Of a stretch of 64,000 nt of DNA, positions 10,870-24,229 are shown in pieces. Position 1 is the stretch's first letter; each line of letters starts with the position of its first letter. The notes beneath the pieces are model-generated. The model ran no database searches and had not been told where the DNA came from. It saw nothing but the letters and a program-made list of their open reading frames with translations. The stretch comes from Brachypterus glaber. Taxonomy: Eukaryota > Arthropoda > Insecta > Coleoptera > Kateretidae. The stretch is taken from the NCBI GenBank assembly GCA_958510825.1, contig OY294044.1:77484895-77548894 (forward strand), read 5' to 3'. The translations under genes and the position numbers were made by a program.

Positions 10870-12344
10870 CGGAAAAGCGCTTGCCACGGTTTTTCTCATT
10901 GTACACTTATAGATTATATACTATAAAATCTATACTATAGTATGCGAAACATTACATATTTTCAAGGCTTGTTTATTTTTATTATTTACGTCACTCTGTT
11001 TGTCAATTGATAACTACTTATAAATTTATATTGAATTATTAAGTGCGTAGCAAAAGTTTTCCGATCAAAATAATTAGGGCACTTATTGTTAACCTAGCTC
11101 CATGGGGTCATGGTTGTTTCTTTGTTTGGTTGTGTTTCTTTTGATTTGGTTGTTGGTTGGTTTCGGAAAAACCTTAACGACCAAACCGACCAACAATCAC
11201 CGCACAAAATAGAATATTTTTTTATTTTATATGTTTTCAAAAATCATAGGGATTGTTCCTCCATTAAACTTGATTTTTGTGTTATCGCGCGTAAAGTTAC
11301 CACATAAGCTTAGATATACAGACTTTCGGACACTGTCCGGGACAAATGGAGGGTTTTTTTAAAAGATTGTTTAAAGTTAAATTTAATGCATTTTTGACGA
11401 AGATTTATTGTTTTGGGGGTCCCGAAGCGTCGCAACAAGAAATTTTAGTTTATTTAAAAAAAAGTTTTTTACTAGGGATAATATGAGAACAGTAAATTAT
11501 CCGTGAAAACAGGCCTGTTTTTCACAGTATAATATGCTATTATCTGGGAAACTATAATATATACAGTGTATATGATAATAATAATATATAAAGTTTTTGC
11601 AGCAATAAACTTTGAATAACAAATTATAAGGTTTTTAATGTTTTATCTTTAAAAGGTAAACACGGCGGGCTTGGACCAACTTTAAAACAAAAGTCGTATT
11701 ATTCTACTTAATTAAGCATCCAGGACTTGTGGGCTAGTAGTAGAGGGAACCGGCTTTAACTGAACCAGCAGAATCATTTTTTTTGTGACATTTTAAATCC
11801 AAAAATTGAAAAAAAAAGGTCCAAACGTAAACGTAACGTAACCCGTTAAAACAGTTTTCTACACCGTTTTTGTAATTTTTGAGAATGGAATCGTGTTCCG
11901 CGTGCCCAAATCTATAAAATAATATATTTTTTTACACTTCAGAATCGACCTATTTTTACTAAATATCAAAAAAATATTTAATTTTTACCTCTTTACGAAA
12001 AAAAAAACACGGCCACAAAGCGGAAAAAAGATCAGGGCTACCAAATTTGTTTAGTTGGATAATGAATGAAACACAAGATATTATGAATGATGTATGTTGG
12101 TATAACGGGTCCACTGAAATACTACATAATAGGCTATAGTAATAATATTAACTATAGTATTAAAAAACTAATGATACTACCGCCCATCACCAGCAACTGA
12201 GCCCAGCAGATTTTCAGATTTCTGAAAGCCTTAATTTCTTGACTCATCGAGTACATTTTGTGCCGAAATATACAGTTTTCTCGGTTTTATCTGCTAAATA
12301 AATAGTACCGATGTTTCAACTAATTTTAATTTTGCTCTTTTCAG
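10870..12344. other. Cactus intron or 5' region; little recognisable
   Basis: The stretch precedes the first visible cact coding exon and ends in a polypyrimidine tract and AG at 12344. It is AT-rich and includes an inverted SINE-like fragment (about 11680-11770, copy of 3890-4075). No N-terminal Cactus exon (Ser-rich degron region) was found here. Confidence 0.5.
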
Positions 12345-12688
12345 AAAACTTCATAGATGCATAGTAGAAGATAATACAACAGAAGCCATTAACCTGATAT
12401 CAAAGGTACCGCATCCACGATTACTAGATACCCCAAATGATGACTGTGAAACGCCACTACACCTAGCGGTGGAAACCAGACAACTTAAGGTGATACGGTG
12501 CCTCCTTATGGCCGGAGCTCAGCCTTCACCTAGAGACAGTGAAGGCAATTCTCCCCTACACATCGCTTCGAAATACGGTGACCTGGAGTGCGCCAAAGCT
12601 CTTTTACATCCAATTGGAAAGGAAGACGCAAAAACACCGCTTAGGAAACATTATGTCAGACCTAAAATGGAACAGTGGAATTATGTTG
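12345..12688 (+). CDS. cact: Cactus / I-kappa-B inhibitor, internal coding exon (ankyrin repeats)
   Basis: Cactus binds Dorsal/Dif-type NF-kappa-B factors and holds them in the cytoplasm until Toll signalling triggers its breakdown. This exon starts after TTTTCAG (phase 2) and ends at G|GTAAGT (phase 1). It encodes about 114 residues with two clear ankyrin repeats (CETPLHLAVETRQLKVIRCL and GNSPLHIASKYGDLECAKAL) and part of an earlier one (LHRCIVEDNTTEAINLIS). The linker NDDCETPLHLAVETRQ is typical of I-kappa-B proteins. The N-terminal exons with the phosphodegron are not in view. The phase matches the next exon at 35734. A BCL3-like or other I-kappa-B relative is a less likely alternative. 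Confidence 0.82.
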
Positions 12689-15423
12689 GTAAGTAACCTT
12701 ATGTATATCTATCTCTTCGAATCTATTTTCTGCGTGATAATTAAAGAGCGCTAACCCGCTATTCATTGAATGAATTTAAAGTATTTTACTGGTTTACTAT
12801 AATATTTTACTGGTGCTATCGCGCAACGTCGAGGTTCTTGCTTTATCTTATCTTTGCATAAAAAACATTAAAATGACCTGGTAAAATATTTAATGAACAT
12901 CTTTTTCCAGCAAAGTGGTGCCGGATTGAGTGGGTCAATTTTGATAAAACTTGTTACATCTTATTAAAATAAGATTTTGTTAATTTTTACAAAAAAAGGT
13001 ATTTTGTAAGGAAAAGCACGCCACTCCACCCTGATTATACTAAAATAAAAATTACGATATAATATAATATATTATATTATGTTTGCAAATTTTGACCGTC
13101 ATCACGAGTCAATAACTTTGTTATTAATTAGTTATTTTTTATAGTTATTAGTGTTACATAATTTGCATATTTTAAAAAGTTAAATTAATATGAGGAAGTA
13201 TCTACCAGATGAGATACATAATATAATATCGCATGTGATTGTACCATACAAGGTCATATGGTAGTGTGTAATACATACAGGATTATTTTTTCAATGGTTC
13301 AGGCTGCAGATCCATTCAACACATCCAACTTTTTTATTTATAGAATTAGACCACCTTATTGGATTTAGCAAATGACTTTAGTGCATGCACTCGCGGACTG
13401 GCTGCTTTAAAGTAAATGAGAAAAGGCTCATAACCAAGAAAAATAGAAAAAAGAATAACAAATTAATGGCCCGAAAGAGACAGAATAGAACAAATGATGG
13501 TTGTAGGGCCAGTTTTTTAGTGGTGCCCGGTAGATTTTGTCAAGGTCGGCAAAATCCTTTTACCGAACTTGTCTTATAGTCCTTAAAGTCCACACAAATT
13601 TTTTTTGCTAAATATTTCATATTTAAAACTTAAAAAAAAGGCCTTACCCAATTATCAATTAACAATCCATAATTATAATAAGGAAATAAAGAAAATTCTA
13701 GCGCGTGGGGCTTAGCGAAACAGCTAAAACCATTATGGAATTCAACTGTCAACGTCAAATGTCAAATTTTAGCTGTTTGCTGAGTTTAGCTGGCAGTATA
13801 GGGTGACCAATGGTCACTGACCATACGTCCCCGATTTCCGGGGACAAAAATAATTGGTGGTAAAAGTTAAACCGTAAAACGTCCAAAAAGCATATGGTGA
13901 CCCTACCAAAGTAAGCGACCAAATCTACTGCGAGGTTAGCTTTATGTCAAAAAGTTTGTAAAAATAATACATAGGTATACTTAACTTCCAAAAATTTTCT
14001 CAAGCTCGTTGTTTCTTTACCTGCGATTGATTAAAACTAAAAAATGCGTCGTGTTTTAATTTATTTGGTATTCCCGTCTTTTTTTTTTTTTGAAAGATAA
14101 AAACCGTTCAACGTTCACCTAGACAAACCTGTAAGTTATTGAGCTGACTTTCGTTAAGCTGCATTGAAGGCACCTAATATTATATCTCAATATCTCACAT
14201 CTGTATTATTCCCAGAAAGTTATATTGCTTTATATATCTGGTTAATCCGGGATCCATTTTATCGAAATTCGGTATGGTTACAGGGTTTTAGAGTTAAGTC
14301 CAAACCAATATACGAAAATACGAAATTACCAGCCCGCATTATATCACTATAATAGTAATAATTATAGTGATGTATATGTTTATGTATACATAGAAAGTAT
14401 TTCACGAATGTTGCAGAAATACCCAATTACAATTCGGAATAACCATATCAGTCAAAAAGAAAGTTCCAAAATAAAATTAACATATTTCTAAAACATTACG
14501 TTGGGAAAGTCCTCCACGCTATTGTTTAAATATTAAACTAATAAATTATATAATTGCTGTTGAAAATTAAACGAAATTTAATATCTACGTACGATTGTTT
14601 TTATTATTTGGGAAAACCTAATTGATAAAATGACTCGAAATTAGGACCACAGTTCCATTGCCAAAAGGTTTCATAGTTGTCTGTTGGGATTGGGAAAACT
14701 ATCTTATTATTAATCAATGTAAACAGAGCGATTTCAGAGTAGTACGTACACTGATAAAAAAATCTAAAAATAGTACAACCAAATGTTGTTGTAAAAAGTT
14801 TGAGGTATATAATACCATTTTTACGATTATTCTAAATAGTATATTAAAGTACTAGTTTCATAGCAGTTATGAAACGAGTGCTTTATACAATTTTTTCTGT
14901 TTTGCTCTAAAATTTAAAAAAACTTACATTTAAATTCATGACTGATTTAGGGATTTTTGTTTTGGATTGGCATTACAGTATGTTTAAAATTCTAAGAACA
15001 AATGATATTTTGATATATTTTATAGTCATCTCTTTTTTACTTCAATTAACCAAGCCACAATTTTAACATGGTAAAAATAACCTAAACACAAAATTTTGTA
15101 GAAAATTCAACTTTACAGCGACATTGACATTTGCACGGAAAACGCAAAGCGAAAGGCCAGGTCTGTTGCCAACCCAAAAGAACAAAAGTACAGACCTCTT
15201 ATGGACCTATAAGAACACGCAAAATGCGTGTGATTATGAGCTTATAAGAGTCGCAAAATATAAAAACATTATAACCTTATATTAAATACACTATTAAAAT
15301 TGTAGATTCCTATTATTAAATAATACAACAACGTTGTTGTTACTATAATAGTTTTTTGAGGAAGGATGAGTAAAAGTAAAGATATGCTGCATGATGCATA
15401 AACAAGGACATTTTATGAAAAGT
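12689..15423. other. Start of 23-kb cact intron
   Basis: No coding exon was seen. It contains a possible small palindromic element at about 13798-13907 (ends TAGGGTGACCA and TGGTGACCCTA). Fragments at about 14750-14850 and 15290-15370 resemble the CACTGATAG/TTGTTGT MITE family. The remainder is AT-rich and featureless. Confidence 0.45.
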
Positions 15424-17955
15424 ATCATAACCAGAGCTCGGATCGAGGTATTTATTTATTTACCGAGGGCTCGCGAAAATTAGAAATTTAAAAACTATTG
15501 TTTTAAGTAAATAGACACTTTAAAGTATTATATATCTTACTAACTGGACTTTTATGTCGACGCTGTTATTGTATAGTAAACATTTTTTTTTAAATAATAC
15601 TTTTTTCCAAAAATAAACATTCTTCGAATAAGATTTTTTTTTTTTATTTTTTTTAAGTGATTTTTTTTTTCATGTTTTAAGTGACGCATCTTGCAATAAC
15701 AGCGTGGACATGACATTAGTGAACTTTGCTTTTAAATGTTTATTTTGTACCGTATTTAATACGTTCACTGCCAACGGCTAGTTTTGACAGCGGAGCAATG
15801 GGTATGGGCAAGGGAAAAATAGAAAGAATTGATTAATGTTGTTAGGGGCGCCAGTTACTTTAGCTTTTACTCCTTTAGGTAAGTAACAACCTAGTGTAAA
15901 TACTTAAGCTTTTCAGTTTGAGAAAATATAACCCTTAAATAAAATAAGATAATTCATTTGAGAAATTTATTATAAATAAACTTAATGAAAGCACATCAAG
16001 TAATGTATTAATATATATAAAAAAATATGTGTAATTATATTAAGATATAATTAAAGAAATCTTAATAAAAATTACTAAATTCAGAAATCATTCGACTTAA
16101 ATGTATAAAGAAAACATGAAGTTCAGCAAGCACCAAGAAATGTATGTAAACAGCAATCATTTCTTGCAGTGTATAAAAGTCATGCTTAAATTAGAAATCA
16201 TTTAATCAAAAGTATGATATTTAATAATTAATAAATGAGATTAAATGTTTTAAAAAAATAAGTACCTAAAAATGAACAAAAGCCAGAAGGGCATATAGTA
16301 TTAAACAATACTATATCAGATCTGATAAAGTTTACAGTTATAAGAATATTGAAATAAAAGAATTTTAAATATGAAATATTGCTTTCAAAAGTTTTCAGAA
16401 TGAGTACTTAGCTGGTTTCTGCAAAATCCATGAGGTATGAATTCCATCGTCTCCATCTGCACAAGTCTCCCCTATGCTGATGAATTCATTTCTCAAATGA
16501 AAGGAAAAAAATATAGGCTGTCCCATCTACTTTGGAAAAATCATCTTCCAGGATAAAATGTATTATTGAAAATGTTGTCCGGGATAAAATATACTTTTGA
16601 AAATTATGTCCAATATAAAATTGTCTGCTAGACGGTTACATAGAATTTATCTATGCCGAAAATTACAGAACCATGTTCCAACAGAACATCACTCCATGCG
16701 GAGAACTTGTATATCAAATATACCAAAATGAACTTCAACTTAAATTAATGTAATTCCATATTAATGGTATAGAAATAGTAATTAATGGTCTAGTAATGGT
16801 AATTAATGGTGGTTAATGGTGCTTAATGGTAATTAATTAATGGTCTAGTAATGGTGGTTAATGGTCTAGTAATAGTGCTTAATGGTGCTTAATGGTAATT
16901 AATGGTGATGTCATACTAATTCTTCGATGTCCATCGAAACGTTATAAATGCGTAATTGTAGAAAATAACAGTTACAATATCTTCCGCATTATTTAAATAT
17001 TCATTTTCACTAACTTTAAATAAAAATACATGAAGGATTACTTCGATGATTACAGAAAATAAACACTCGTCAGTACAACATCACCATTTTGTATCAAGGT
17101 TGCTTCCAGAAGAACGAAAATCGACCTTCTTAACCGGTATGAACCATTCAGGTAAATAAAATACTATTTCTGAACTATTAGCGACATCTATGCGAGTCAT
17201 TATCAACTACAGTTTTACCGTATAGGATTCCTAATAAAGGTAGCTGAAACTACACCAAAATAATAACTAATTAAAAGAAAATTTCCTAATAAATCCGTAT
17301 TAGTGATATCTAACCTCAAAATATTACTCTAAGAAACAAATATAAACAATACTTATTGTTTATCAGCAAAACTAATAAAAATACGAACAGAATACTAAGT
17401 GTCCTGTGAACTAAGTATAAACAAAATACTGAATCTAAGTGAGCAGTTCCAGCAAACTATTTTCAACAAATTCTGGATTATCCCGAAGGAATAAGCATAC
17501 GAAACTTTCCAGGAGAGACAAGCTACAGATGAAAGCCAGTGAAATCCAACCCTCAATAGACTCTGAAACATATAAAAACCAGGTAAGTCCATAGACAAAT
17601 GTATTATAGAGAAATAAGTCATATGATTCTTTATTATTAAAAATCATATTCTAATTATGTTTTCTTTATATTATTTTCAGGTAGAACTATGGAATAGAGA
17701 CCTATATGGTTAGAATTCAGTTCCTGCTACTAAATAGTCCCAGATACTAAATAGTTCTGTACGTACGTAACTATTTATATACAAAATAAACATAAATTAT
17801 AACGTAAGTAAACGAATAGTTTAATTAACCCTTGCTATATTACAAAGTGACGATTTATATCGTTACAATTTATCATACTTTTTAATTAGTTTTTAAAAAC
17901 ATTTATTTTTACGTGCCCCCGGTAAATAAATACTTCGATCGGACCAGTGATAATT
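15424..17955. mobile_element. Candidate non-autonomous DNA element
   Basis: The ends are loosely inverted: CTCGGATCGAGGTATTTATT...TTTACCG at about 15437-15470, and CGGTAAATAAATACTTCGATC with CCAGTGATAAT at about 17920-17955. Related ends occur at about 23813 and about 35030 (CTCGAATCGAGGTATTCATT), so the end is a dispersed repeat. Subterminal words such as ACGCTGTTAT recur at 15560 and 23937. No transposase frame was seen. Boundaries are approximate. Confidence 0.4.
16749..16915. repeat. TTAATGGTR minisatellite
   Basis: A short unit TTAATGGT(A/G) is reiterated, often as GCTTAATGGT, GGTTAATGGT or GTCTAGTAATGGT, over about 165 bp inside the 15424-17955 element. It is non-coding. Confidence 0.8.
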
Positions 17956-18284
17956 ATAATTAATAATAAATATATATTTTTTTATATTCTTGGAATTTCC
18001 AAGTTATTCTAAGATAATTTAGGCAATAAATTAAAATAAATTGATGAAATAATCTATCCTAACGTGTTGATCTCCGATGTCCGATTTCCGATGGCCAGGA
18101 TTCTGTATCTCAAAAGCTATTAGGCCTACAAAGCTCAAAATAATGTAGGAAATCCTTACCTCCTAACAGTGTGCCTGATTATATTTTACTTTCTCCTCCC
18201 CGAGGAGTGGCAATCCTCTCGATTTATATTTGATACATCTTTAATATTCAGGAAACCATAAGACCTCTGATGTCCAAATTTTGC

Positions 18285-20880
18285 AAGGACTTTATTTATT
18301 TATTTATTTATTTATGTTACTGGACCCTTAACAGGAACAGGACTAAGTCCCAATGACAAAGAGCCACTAATGTATTACAAAATAGTAGTGTAGTATTATA
18401 GTACTTTAAAACTAAATTAAGAATAATCTATCTTAAATCAGAAAAAAAGAAGAAAAAATCTAAGCTTAATTAACAAAAATCCAAGCTGCAATAAAAAAAA
18501 ATATACAATTTTATCATAATGACAAAAAAAAAGAAACAAAAAATGGTTACGTCTTTGCTTCAGTTGGCCTTTTGGAAACTAAAATGCGAATTACTTTACG
18601 TTTAAATGTAAGCAGGGAACAATTAAAAATATCAATGGTGTATAAATTATTATTATAATAATTGGGTATTCTCTGAAAGGCTAAATGTTGATTTAGATTG
18701 CTTTTAATAACGTTGTTGCAATTACTCTTTGGAGAATGATTTTTTCATATTCGAAAAGCTAGCATTTTTACAAGAATTTAGAAAAAAAATACTGTTCTAG
18801 GTTAATATGGGGCAATATTAAAGTATAAATTACTTATTCCTAAAATAATAACACAAAAATAATATTTTGCAAAAAAAAATTGTAAAAATGTTTAAACATT
18901 TTTTTTTGCAAAATACAGCCTGTTCCAGAACTCGCGTACCGAAATTTAAGAGGTGATTCTACATCCAAAAATATGAAAAAAAGTTTCTATAAAGGTTGGT
19001 CCGGAAATGAGCCCTAAGGGAGCTACGGCCCTTCGAAGATGACGTATTGAATGGGGAACAAAAAAAAGCACCAATAAAATTTTAATGCTGCAGGGTGATT
19101 CTTCATTTAAAACTGAGCAAAAAAGTATTATACACCAAAACACCTAAATTTAATATTAAAGGAGTAATAGCCTTTTAAAAAGTAACGTTTTTGGTGGCAC
19201 AAAATGTTACTTCCTCTTAATTGCATTTTTTTTATAACGGTTGCACCTACAGTGTTACACTATATGATATTTTATATGTATTTTTATTCTAGAAATCTAT
19301 ATTTTTTACAACAAATCCAAAAAACATACACATAGAAAAGTTTGGGGCAAAAATGTTTTAAGCCTCATATATTTTGTCCGTCTGGGCACGCCTCTGGATA
19401 AATTAACATAAACTTATTGCCCTTATTAATACTAGTATACATGCAAAAGCTCGCCGCTCTAGCTTAAACGGTACCCGAGTTATTAATTAAAAACCTTATT
19501 TTTATTACAATTTTAAAGGGCCCTAGATCCCTTAGGGCTCATTTCCGGACCAACCTTTATAGGAACTTTTTTTATATTTTTGGATCTAGAATCACCTCTT
19601 AAATTTTGGCATGCCAGTTATGGATCACCCTGTATCATTACTTTTTGTGTTATTGTTATTGGAAAATATAGAAATGGGTAATTTATACTTTAGAATTTTT
19701 ATAAATAATTGATTTTTATACAATTTTATGTAAACAAAGTAGAAGGTAAAGATGACAGTGTTTTTATAACGAGATTTTGCAATGCTAAAATCGTTTTTTT
19801 TTAAATTAATAATTTCTTATGATAAAACAACTCTTCCCCTTTCATAAGATACCCGTAGAATCATTATATCTTCATTAGTGTACGTATTTGCAAAAATACA
19901 TCTCTGGGATAAACAATTGCAACTTTTCAAAAACTATTGAATGCATCGTTCTGAAATTTTAACCACATATTGAGTACTATTATAGTTGCGACTTATAATA
20001 AGACGCAACTTTTTACACAATAACAAAGTCCTAGGTTGATTTTTGCATATCTTATTGTTTATTGAATAATATGCAAATTTTGATAGTTTTTTTGGCAGTT
20101 TTCTAAGCAACAAATCATTCTTCGACATTTAAAAAATGCTATTTTGAAGGTTTTTTCATTTCCTACAAGATGGTCACTTTTTGTCACTTTTTGTTGATAA
20201 AAAACTCAACTTTTTTACTGGTATGCAAAAATGTGCAAAAATATATATTTTCTGACCTTTAATTGTTAATATCTTAAAAACCACACCAAATCCACCGCAG
20301 CAAATACATAGGTTTTTCGTCTATAACCTGAAAAACTTGACAGACCTCTGGTTGAGTCAGTGTCATGGCAAAAGTTTCATATACCTGGATGTAGTCCAGC
20401 TTCTAACCAGACTGAAATACAATGTTTTTACACAATTGACATTTTTAAATTCCCTGCTTATTCTCATTATAAATCCTTACGTTTTGAAAGCCTTGCCCAC
20501 AATGGAATCAATGTGGTTATCAAAAGATAAAGTTCTGTCAAGAACCCAAGTATCTTATTGTATTTACCTTCGTTACTACACATCTATTAAGGCAATAGGA
20601 GCTATTGTCTATCAAGGTAATAGGAGCTGTCAAAAATATTTCTATCATCGGCATACAAAATATACAAGCAATGAATAAAGCAATTTACAATATCAAAAAT
20701 GTATAAAATGAAAAGCAAAGGGCCAATGTGACTATCTTGCGCGACTCCTGAAGTTACAAAAATATCATGTGACCGGCACCCGTTGACAATTACATGTTGT
20801 AAACGACCACTTAAGTAGGATATAATCCAATTCAGTAGACTTTCAAAAACACCAAAGCATTTTAATTGGTCTTCACCTTT
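18285..20880 (-). mobile_element. CR1/Jockey-type LINE remnant, minus strand
   Basis: Reading from 20880 down, the RT fragment includes LLNWIISYLSGR, GVAQDSHIGPLLF (degenerate for GVPQGS) and the catalytic YADD, at 20602-20875. Below 20600 the frame breaks but SFDNHIDSIVGKAFKT and FKNVNCVKTLYFSLVRS are still readable, the same family as the LINE at 63256. The 3' part (18285-18915) keeps a C-terminal tail and ends in an (AAATA)n-like tract at about 18290-18310. A TA-flanked MITE sits inside at 18916-19632. The stretch 19633-20330 is not recognised. The copy is dead. Confidence 0.65.
18916..19632. mobile_element. ~720-bp TA-flanked MITE, family B copy 1
   Basis: The ends CAGCCTGTTCCAGAACTCGC and the inverse of CAGGGTGATCCATAACTGG are flanked by TA (18914-18915 and 19633-19634). 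About 100 bp at each end pairs: GATTCTA(C/G)ATCCAAAAATAT, TATAAAGGTTGGTCCGGAA and ATGAGCCCTAAGGGA. A nearly identical copy in the opposite orientation is at 43702-44428, and a diverged partial copy at about 58335-58640. Likely a Tc1/mariner-type MITE. Confidence 0.8.
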
Positions 20881-20979
20881 AAAAAAAATCACAACTGTGC
20901 CAATTTTCTCAACTCGATAAAAAAAATTTAAAAACAAAAAAAATTCAAAAAAAAACAAAAAAAATTTCAAAAAAAAAGA

Positions 20980-21420
20980 TTTTTTTTTTCAATTTTTCAT
21001 TTTTTTTTGCGAAAAACAAAATTTTAAAATAATAGTTTTTTTATTTTTTAAAAAAGTTTAACCCCCCATAACTTTTTTGTTTTTGGGGGAATTACTTTCA
21101 AAATTGGTAGAATTGATCCTTATAATAAAAGTATTTTTCCTGAAAAAGTTACGTTTATCGGAATTTTCTTTCAGCTTTTTCGATTTTTTCAAAAATTCAA
21201 CCCCCCATAACTTTTTTGGTTTTAGGGGGATTACTTTCAAAACAATAGGGATCTTCCCCTCATAGAACTTGATTTTTTTCTGAAAATTTCGAGTCGATCA
21301 GATTATTCGTTCTTGAGTTATCGTGTCTACAAAAAACTTGACACCGGACAGACAGACGAACGGACAGACGGACATTTTGAAAGTTTCTTAAAACGCATTT
21401 GTATTCAAGAATTTTTTGTT
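20980..21420 (+). repeat. Dispersed repeat linked to ACAGACGG microsatellite
   Basis: It contains two copies of AACCCCCCATAACTTTTTTG and GGGGGAATTACTTTCAAA-like words, then GTCGATCAGATTATTCGTTC and TTGAGTTATCGTG, ending in a short GACAGACAGACGAACGGACA tract. A relative without most of the microsatellite is at 35230-35530. Tracts of the same type end repeats near 54040, 56570, 60880 and 62140. Confidence 0.6.
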
Positions 21421-22204
21421 TGGGACGTCTTTTGGCGATTTTGGGAAATTCGGAACTACCGTATAATATAAGGTATAATACTATTCTAGCGCTACGCGCT
21501 GTGAATAGTATAATAAACAGATATAATATAGTAGCAGATTCTACTTAAAAAAAAAGAGAAAAAAATCTTCTTTGGTCAAACTTTTCCAGCGGGTGTTGAG
21601 CATTTTTGGGTTTTAACAGTTTATAAAAAATTAATTTCAGATTTTATTTTATTTAAACAAGTTTAATTGTTATCTTATTCAAAAAATTATTAATAATATA
21701 TATATACGGTATATATAGGTATATAAAATACCTATTTTAAAACAACTTGTAAGCAATACCTGCATAATATTTTTTTAGGTTTTTCCAATGTTTTTTAAAG
21801 TTATTTATGACCTTTACTTTGCTGTTGCATTTAAAAATACTTAGGCCAATTCATAAGTTGAAAAAAATCATAGAAAAATATTAGTGTCCTTTTAAGAACA
21901 TTAAAATGGATTTATCTTTTGGTAAGGTCTATAATGGATCATAGAAAAAGGTTGTTTTATAGATGTTTTATAGGAAATTTACTTACCTTCAATATTTTAT
22001 CTAGATATGTTATATATTTTTAATGAAAATTAAACAAATACTTTGTTATCCAGCTTAACGTGTAGTTGTATAATTAATATATCTCTGAACACTACCCTAT
22101 AAAAAATTTACTGATGAAAACTGGTTCCAATACTCGTCCAATATACATATCAAATTTCACAAAATCTCATGAGTTTTCATATGAACATTCTAATTTATTA
22201 TTCC
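21421..22204. other. Cact intron, featureless
   Basis: AT-rich intronic DNA; no exon, repeat boundary or RNA gene was seen. Confidence 0.4.
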
Positions 22205-22330
22205 ATCAATCTATTTTCTAATCATCGTACAGAGTGATATTGGTAGACTGGCAGGTTCGGGCTGCTGGACCTCTTTAGTACCAAGAGTCAACTCTGCACG
22301 CTGATTAAGAAAACGTTTTTAGACTTCATT
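22205..22330 (+). repeat. Dispersed repeat, family C copy 1
   Basis: It matches 55556-55680: CTATTTTCTAATCATC, AGAGTGATATTGGTAGACTG, TTCGGGCTG and AAGAGTCAAC followed by GATTAAGAAAA. Two copies in different contexts mark it as a transposed sequence of unknown type. Confidence 0.6.
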
Positions 22331-22784
22331 CACAAAAAGAATATAGTCGTTAGATTGATGTGGACTTGTGTGCTATCTATTGGTAGATGTAGACAACTAC
22401 TCATACCTCTCTAGTCTGGACACTTAAAGTTAACATTATAATATCTTATGAAGTCTTATAAAATTTTATGAAATCTCATGTAACTTGATGAGGAAGCCTA
22501 TACGAAACTTCATCAGGAATTTATAAATTTAAAAAATATTAAGACAAGTCGAGGTGCCAAAAAACCCGACTACGAAAAAATGCCATTTTTGAATTTAATA
22601 CGGATACTATGATTTATAATAATAAAAGTATAAATCTATAGATTTCTCTTAAATTTTCTGTTAAATTCTTGCACAGTTAACTTTTAGCTAGTTTTTAAAC
22701 CCATTTTTTAAGGTGTACTTTTTAATATAAAGCCAAATTTAAAATCTGCAAGCCAGAAAAACGATTTTAGAGCTGATACAATAC

Positions 22785-23270
22785 AATTGGGCTTTTTTTA
22801 GGCAACGTAGTGCCTTTCAAATCACTGCGACCAATGAGATGAGATGAGGGCTACTTGGGCCATATCTGCAAGTCTTGGGTATACCTGTTCTAGATATAGT
22901 AGCCTTTTGCGAACAATGGCTTCGCAGAAGCAGATAATGTATTTGGTCATTTCTGGTGCTTCTGACCATCGACGGCAGGTGTCGATTTCAAACTTTTTAA
23001 GATGATATCTTAAAGGGCAGTGACTGCTAAAAAGTCCTGTATAGGTCTTTAGTTCCGGTCTAAAGAGATCGAGTATCTTTCTTGTTCGTTCAGGTTCGTT
23101 CCCAATCTTTAAAGAATGGGAAACCAAAATCAAAACTCGATATTGAAAAGAACAAAACTTAAGATCAAGCCAAAATATAAAGTAGCGTTCCCAGGCAAGA
23201 CTTGACCCAAATACACATAACGTTAGTACCTTTAAAGCTGCTTGGCTGTCCGAGAAGATCCATATTTTTG
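22785..23270 (-). mobile_element. LINE 3' fragment with RNase H domain and zinc-knuckle tail
   Basis: The minus-strand frame reads IWIFSDSQAALKVL, the Asp-Ser-Gln-Ala-Ala motif of LINE RNase H domains. It then reads KIGNEPERTRK (end of RNase H) and the tail LKTYTGLFSSHCPLRYHL..., C-x-W-SEAPEM...ICFCEAI. The same tail is at 28120-28407. It ends near 22785 in CAATTGTATTGTATC. This fits a RNase H-bearing LINE clade (I, R1 or relatives). 5' truncated; no TSD resolved. Confidence 0.7.
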
Positions 23271-23373
23271 CCCTATTTTGCCCTTATTCAAGCATTCTTG
23301 AGCGCAAATCTAGCGATTTTACGATTCTGCCCATTTAGCATTATTCTATATGCCTGCGGCGCTTTTCATCGAG

Positions 23374-24229
23374 TAAAAGATGTTAAGAAATAAATTTCGC
23401 TTGAAAATTTTCCATTTTTGATAAATGCGCTCGAAAAAAATTATACCTTGACCCTAGATCCAAATCAATCCAAAAATGGTTCCTTAAAATCGACTATTTT
23501 GTATTTAATTTTAGAATGCATATGGCTAGAAATCGAACATTTGGCGGTACATCACACGAAAAATTATTATAACTCATCTGTTCAAAACAAATCTGTTCCG
23601 AGTGAAAAAATGTGCGTAAGGATATTTATATTTCGACGTGTGCAAAGTTTTTTAAAAACACTGCACTGATTTTATATTTTTAACAGATACGAGGGTTAAA
23701 CTTTATTTTCTGAATATTATATTATGACTGCCAATCCATTTTGTAATGTTTAATGTTAAAACTTAATAATATGTGCTTCATTTCGAAAGAAAAACCTTTT
23801 TTTCTTCTGGTATTATCACTGGTCGGATCAGGGTGTTAATTTATCGGGGGTCTGCAAAAATTATAATTTAAAAAAAAAACTAATTTTTAAAGTAAACTTG
23901 AAACTATACCTCACTAACGAATCTGTGATGTTCACGCTGTTATAGCAAGAGTCACTTGAAACAAAATGAATGAAAACAAATCTTTCTAATTTTTTTTACT
24001 AAAGTTTTTTTTCGTGTTTCCAGCGACTCTTTAAATTGAAAACTTGATTTTAGTATATAACTTTAATAATACATTGTTACCGTAAAGCTAAAGGGTATTC
24101 TGGGGAGCTACCTCCAACTAGTAGCGCCAAAAATAATGGGTTTTAGAGGTTTTTAGTCTTAAATCGTTTTGTAAAAAATATATTTTTAAATAGGGTTAAA
24201 AGTTGTACAAGTTTGCTTTTTTTACATTT
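23374..24229. other. Cact intron with repeat fragments
   Basis: No exon. Around 23800-23960 there is sequence related to the right end and subterminal parts of the 15424-17955 element (ATTATCACTGGTCGGATC, CACGCTGTTATAGCAAGAG). The rest is AT-rich. Confidence 0.4.

Noticed and set aside
16466..16500. CTGATGAATTCAT as another hammerhead core
   Set aside because: No following GAAAC at a suitable distance and no stem II.
20337..20678. 113-codon plus-strand frame
   Set aside because: It is antisense to recognisable LINE reverse transcriptase sequence.
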